A stretch of DNA of 64,000 nt from Oenanthe sinensis (lineage: Eukaryota; Streptophyta; Magnoliopsida; Apiales; Apiaceae): NCBI GenBank assembly GCA_028671895.1, contig CM053802.1:14453631-14517630 (forward strand). Reading direction: 5' to 3'. The position numbers and the translations under genes are program-made. Shown piece after piece: positions 60,588 to 64,000 of the stretch. Under the pieces are notes generated by a model, which did no database searches, was not told the DNA's origin, and saw only the letters and a program-made list of their open reading frames with translations. The first letter of the stretch is position 1. Each line of letters starts with the position of its first letter.

Positions 60588-62975
60588 TCAGGAAAAGTAT
60601 GACTGAAATTCTGAACCAGGATAGTCGGGATCACCTGGGAACACTGAATCTACACTGGTTGATGAAAACGCGTTCCTAGACTCGATTGAGCCAGATATAA
60701 AACCAGCTGATGGAAATGCAGTCCTTGATTCACTTGACCCTGAAAACAAACCAGGATAGTCGGGGTCACCATAGAACAATGAATTAACACTGGTTGATGA
60801 AAACGCACTCCTAGATTCGGTAGACCCCAGTAGCAAACCAGCTGATAAAGATGCAGTTATTGATTCAGTTGACCCTGAAACCAACTGAGTAGACAAAAAT
60901 GCAGTTCTCGTATCAGCTGACGTTGACACAAAACCAGTTGATGAAAATTCATTCCTCGGCCTAGCTGATTCTGAGACTCTCTGAGGCATAAATGGAACCC
61001 TAGTTTGAGAAAACTGGTTGTGGTATTCCACGTTTAGTGATGATGGCAAACCCGAACCTCCACCGTGAAGGACAGACACTTGTGCTTCTGGCATCATATA
61101 GTGAGGCAAAGTGGGGGAACTGGTAGCTACTGCTGCAGGTCCAAGAATAGGATAAACTAGAAGCAGGCTTGTGGTTGGTGATACTGTGGCAGGTGGAGTA
61201 CCCGCTATTCTCACTGCCAATCTGTGGCCATCGATTAGGTATCCATTCATGTGCACTATGGCTAAGCTCGCAGCAGAGGGAGTATCAAATCTCAAAAAGC
61301 CATAGCCTTTACTACAACCAGTTATCTGATCTATCACAACTACTGATTCAGTGATTGTTCCAAATGGGGAAAAAAGCTCCCGCAAATGACTATCATTTAC
61401 GGTTTGGGGAAGGAATCCAACATACAGTTTTGTAGCACTTATTTCTTTAGAGTACTTGGTGTTTAAATTAAGAGAGGTTACTGGACAAGCAAAAGAGGGA
61501 TGGCTAAAGCTTCCACACGTGTCACAAGCGGCCTTCAAGGTAGATCTCTTCTGAGGACAGGCAAAATGATTATGCCCAGTCTCCTTGCACACAATGCATG
61601 CATTAATTATACCTGCTGCTTTAAGATTACCAAGTTCCTGTAATTGGGCTCGCTTGTGATCATTCATTCCCTCTTCTACTGGGATTAGCAATTTTTCAAC
61701 CATGCATACAGCAGAATCAAGAGATTTCTGACTACTTGCCTCTATGTAGACACGTAAATCTTTATCGTCAGATGTGTCAACCCCCTTTGCTGTTTTGAGG
61801 GAACCCTTACCTCTCAGCCGAATCTTCGCCCCAGTTTCCATCTCCATCCTCTTTTGTGTGTTTCCTTTTGGTCCAATTATAAGGCCAAAGAAGTTATATG
61901 TTGGATATTCCTTAACTGGTACATACAATTCTTTACAAAAAATCGTGTTCCTCTTCTCCAACGTTGATAAGATTTTCTTATGTTCTTTCATTAATTTCTT
62001 ACGGAACCCTCTTCCAACATTAGCGTCTACTTGTGGATAAAGTATGCAGCTGATTTCTGAAAATCTATTTTTTAATGCCTGGACCTCTAAATCTAGTTGA
62101 GGCTCCTGTGATCTCAACTTAGAATCATCAGCATCCCACCTTGATTTACGTTTTTTACCTTTTCTATCTTGTACAACTGTTTCTTTGTCATCTTCGCGAT
62201 CTTGGTCCCATCTACTACGCCTTCGTTTCCCAGAATTAGGCTGTTGTTCGGCACTTGTATCACAAACAACAGCCTCACGCCCTCCTGGTACACTGTGTTG
62301 AGATGTGTCAGCTTGTTTAACAGCTTCGTCATACTTGCAATTGTTTTCAAGACTATAATTTTGTGAAAGAGAAGGTTTGACTTTTGCATTAACCACTATC
62401 CTTTGTTTTCCAGCTGAAGTCTTCTGATTTGCTGGCACGGTTTCACTTTCAAGATTTGGCTCAAACATGCAATCTGCTGAGGGAGCTTTAATTTCATGTT
62501 CAGTTAGTTGTTCAGCAGAAACAAATTCATTGCATGATTTGGATGTAGTAGCACATTCTACAGCCAATTTTTCAGCTTGCTCTTCACTTAAATCCTCTTC
62601 TTGGTCATTCTCAAGCTCAACTTTAGAACCTTCTACCAGCTCTTCTTCTAGATCCTCCTCTTCTAGTTCCTCCTCAGGATCCTCTTCTTGTTCATCCTCA
62701 GACTCGACTTCAGAACCTTCTACCAATTCATCTTCCGTTTGTTCTTCTGGACTCTCTTCAAGTTCCAAATCTAAATCCTCTTCAGGTTCCTCCTCAGAAT
62801 CCTCTTCCGAGTCCTCTTCAGGTTCTTCACTGTCACCACTACCATTCTTCTGAGAGGATAGAGGTACAGATACTGAAGTATGATCGTGATTCCTTTCCTC
62901 TGATTCCTTACTCTCCTCTAAAGTTCTCTCCTTAAGGATACCCATTTGTTTACTTGCAGTACCAAACTGGCTCAT
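60588..62975 (-). CDS. Splicing-factor-1-like protein, copy c (open)
   Basis: Single coding exon of 795 codons. ATG 62,975 lies five bases after a TCGGTGCAG acceptor, implying a 5' UTR intron as in copy a. Layout: acidic Glu/Asp-rich region (about 49-137), two U2AF-ligand-like motifs (GKRRRSRWDQD about 249-259, KKRKSRWDADD about 274-284), SF1 helix-hairpin and KH domain (about 300-437, GPKG loop 368-371), CCHC knuckles (460-473, 484-497), an RRM (515-592; LYVGFL, KGYGFLRF) and a Ser/Thr-rich tail with repeated TESRxAFSSTSV and GDPDYPG units. Plant SF1 binds the intron branch point and U2AF65. KH, knuckles and RRM match that family; the long acidic N-terminus and the repeat tail are unusual. 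It is probably a functional SF1 paralogue. Two broken tandem relatives lie to the left. Confidence 0.9.
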   Translation of the reverse strand: MSQFGTASKQMGILKERTLEESKESEERNHDHTSVSVPLSSQKNGSGDSEEPEEDSEEDSEEEPEEDLDLELEESPEEQTEDELVEGSEVESEDEQEEDPEEELEEEDLEEELVEGSKVELENDQEEDLSEEQAEKLAVECATTSKSCNEFVSAEQLTEHEIKAPSADCMFEPNLESETVPANQKTSAGKQRIVVNAKVKPSLSQNYSLENNCKYDEAVKQADTSQHSVPGGREAVVCDTSAEQQPNSGKRRRSRWDQDREDDKETVVQDRKGKKRKSRWDADDSKLRSQEPQLDLEVQALKNRFSEISCILYPQVDANVGRGFRKKLMKEHKKILSTLEKRNTIFCKELYVPVKEYPTYNFFGLIIGPKGNTQKRMEMETGAKIRLRGKGSLKTAKGVDTSDDKDLRVYIEASSQKSLDSAVCMVEKLLIPVEEGMNDHKRAQLQELGNLKAAGIINACIVCKETGHNHFACPQKRSTLKAACDTCGSFSHPSFACPVTSLNLNTKYSKEISATKLYVGFLPQTVNDSHLRELFSPFGTITESVVVIDQITGCSKGYGFLRFDTPSAASLAIVHMNGYLIDGHRLAVRIAGTPPATVSPTTSLLLVYPILGPAAVATSSPTLPHYMMPEAQVSVLHGGGSGLPSSLNVEYHNQFSQTRVPFMPQRVSESARPRNEFSSTGFVSTSADTRTAFLSTQLVSGSTESITASLSAGLLLGSTESRSAFSSTSVNSLFYGDPDYPGLFSGSSESRTAFPSAGFISGSIESRNAFSSTSVDSVFPGDPDYPGSEFQSYFS

Positions 62976-62980
62976 AGAGC

Positions 62981-64000
62981 CTGCACCGAAAAAAGATGCT
63001 ACAGACTTTAATAATCTGATCATAAGATGTATCCAAATCTTAAAAATAAGTAAATACAGCAATAATACTTTCAAGATAGCATAATAGCAAAAAAAAAAAA
63101 AAAAGTTCCATTGCTTCATAATATACAAGATCAGCATAATACAACAAGAATATGAGAAATACAACTAGAATTGGTATCGTTATTTACATATAATAACAGA
63201 CCAAATCGAAACAAGGGAAAATTTACTTTAGCTAAGATCATTACAGATATTCTTAAAAAATAAAGGCTTTTTATTGTGAATCATAGAAGTTTACGGAAAA
63301 ATTCTTTTATATATACTTGACAAACTCGAACATTGACGGTGAAATTACACACATTCCGATTCACAAACGAGGCTCATTTACGATAATTTCTAGCCGAGGG
63401 GTTTAGCTAACAACCTAATTAAAAAGGATCTGTTATATGTAGAGAGCCTAATGAGAGATGCAATCATCAACTCTAACAACCTGAAAAATATCCTAACTTG
63501 AACTATTGCATATCAATACATAATCAACAGAATTACATTACGTACAGGGTCGGATCTTGAGCGATATCATAAATTCTTTTAATTAAATGAAATTAATCAT
63601 ATAGATAGCAGCAAATTAAACAAGAAATTGAATCGCTATGTGTGTGTATATACATACATACATGTGGTTAATGAAGGTGTATCATCGTCAAGCTGCTGCT
63701 CTACTACTGCTGGATTTATCCATTTTATTATTTGTCCCCATTTTGCAGGTCAAGTTATAATACAGTAAATATATGTATGTACCTATACGGGAAATGGTAT
63801 CGAGAGTTAATTTTAGATAAATTAATTAAAGTTGTTAGTATCTTATGTATAAAAAATGAATGATATTTTTTTAATAATAGAATCTGTCCTTTTATATTTA
63901 TAAAAATAAATTTGATATTATATTATAATAGATGTTAATTTTATCTAAATATAATTTTAGAATCATTAAACTCATATAATATATACATGATTTTTTTTAA
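62981..64000 (-). promoter_or_regulatory. Intron 1 and promoter region of SF1-like copy c
   Basis: By analogy with copy a, an untranslated first exon probably ends near 63,663 (CACAT before GTATGTATG). The motif GTGGTTAATGAAGGTG there matches GTGGTGAATGAAAGTG of copy a. A 16-bp A tract lies at 63,089-63,104. No other gene was seen up to the window end. Confidence 0.4.

Noticed and set aside
62976..63164. N-terminal hydrophobic extension of SF1-like copy c as a membrane or signal segment.
   Set aside because: The extension is intron sequence read in frame. A splice acceptor (TCGGTGCAG) lies five bases before the chosen ATG, and the A-tract gives the poly-Phe.
1..64000. tRNA, rRNA or snoRNA genes.
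   Set aside because: No cloverleaf, rRNA core or box C/D-H/ACA pattern was convincing by eye. The tRNA-like match at 19,125 is a retroelement primer site.

Overview
This is a window of plant nuclear DNA, most likely from a eudicot. It is AT-rich and intron-rich, with plant transposons (Sirevirus-type copia, Ty3/gypsy, MULE, hAT, MITEs) and plant-specific gene families (SEND1/GEN-like nuclease, splicing-factor-1-like protein with KH, zinc knuckles and RRM, plant mobile domain protein). I cannot name the species. No rRNA, tRNA or CRISPR was found.

Left part (1-17,984): mostly repeats. There is a ~1.95-kb solo LTR with target-site duplication (1,860-3,804). A ~1.2-kb promoter block is tandemly duplicated (4,681-7,053) and carries an old hAT element. 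Two copies of a small three-exon gene of unknown function follow: a frameshifted one at 7,109-7,975 and an intact one at 10,905-11,753. A gypsy gag remnant lies between them. A truncated SEND1 pseudogene (about 12,950-16,243) has lost exons 1-3, 8-11 and 13-14; its exon 4 was hit by a 612-bp tandem duplication.

Middle (17,985-36,176): a decayed, 3'-truncated Sirevirus-like copia element, a 336-bp foldback palindrome, then an apparently intact 14-exon SEND1 gene (26,910-36,176, 605 aa). All XPG-family acidic residues are present. Introns 11 and 12 are swollen by two different hAT elements, and intron 10 appears to be GC-AG.

Right part (36,564-64,000): three minus-strand paralogues of a splicing-factor-1-like gene. 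Copy a (36,564-39,436) and copy b (42,515-55,440, interrupted) are pseudogenes; copy c (60,588-62,975) is open for 795 codons. SEND1 and copy a are convergent. The same convergent arrangement recurs as a SEND1 exon-13 fragment (42,020-42,260) next to the end of copy b, so a SEND1/SF1 block was duplicated as a unit.

The most striking feature is a complete Mutator-like element of 10,565 bp (42,637-53,201) inserted in the last coding part of SF1 copy b. It has ~400-bp terminal inverted repeats and a perfect 9-bp target-site duplication. It carries an intact two-exon MURA transposase (925 aa, DDE triad present), two small basic accessory ORFs, and on the opposite strand an intact five-exon plant mobile domain (PMD) gene (685 aa). 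The PMD protein ends in a Trp/Gly-rich tail that resembles an Argonaute-binding platform. This is a candidate self-contained transposition plus host-interaction module.
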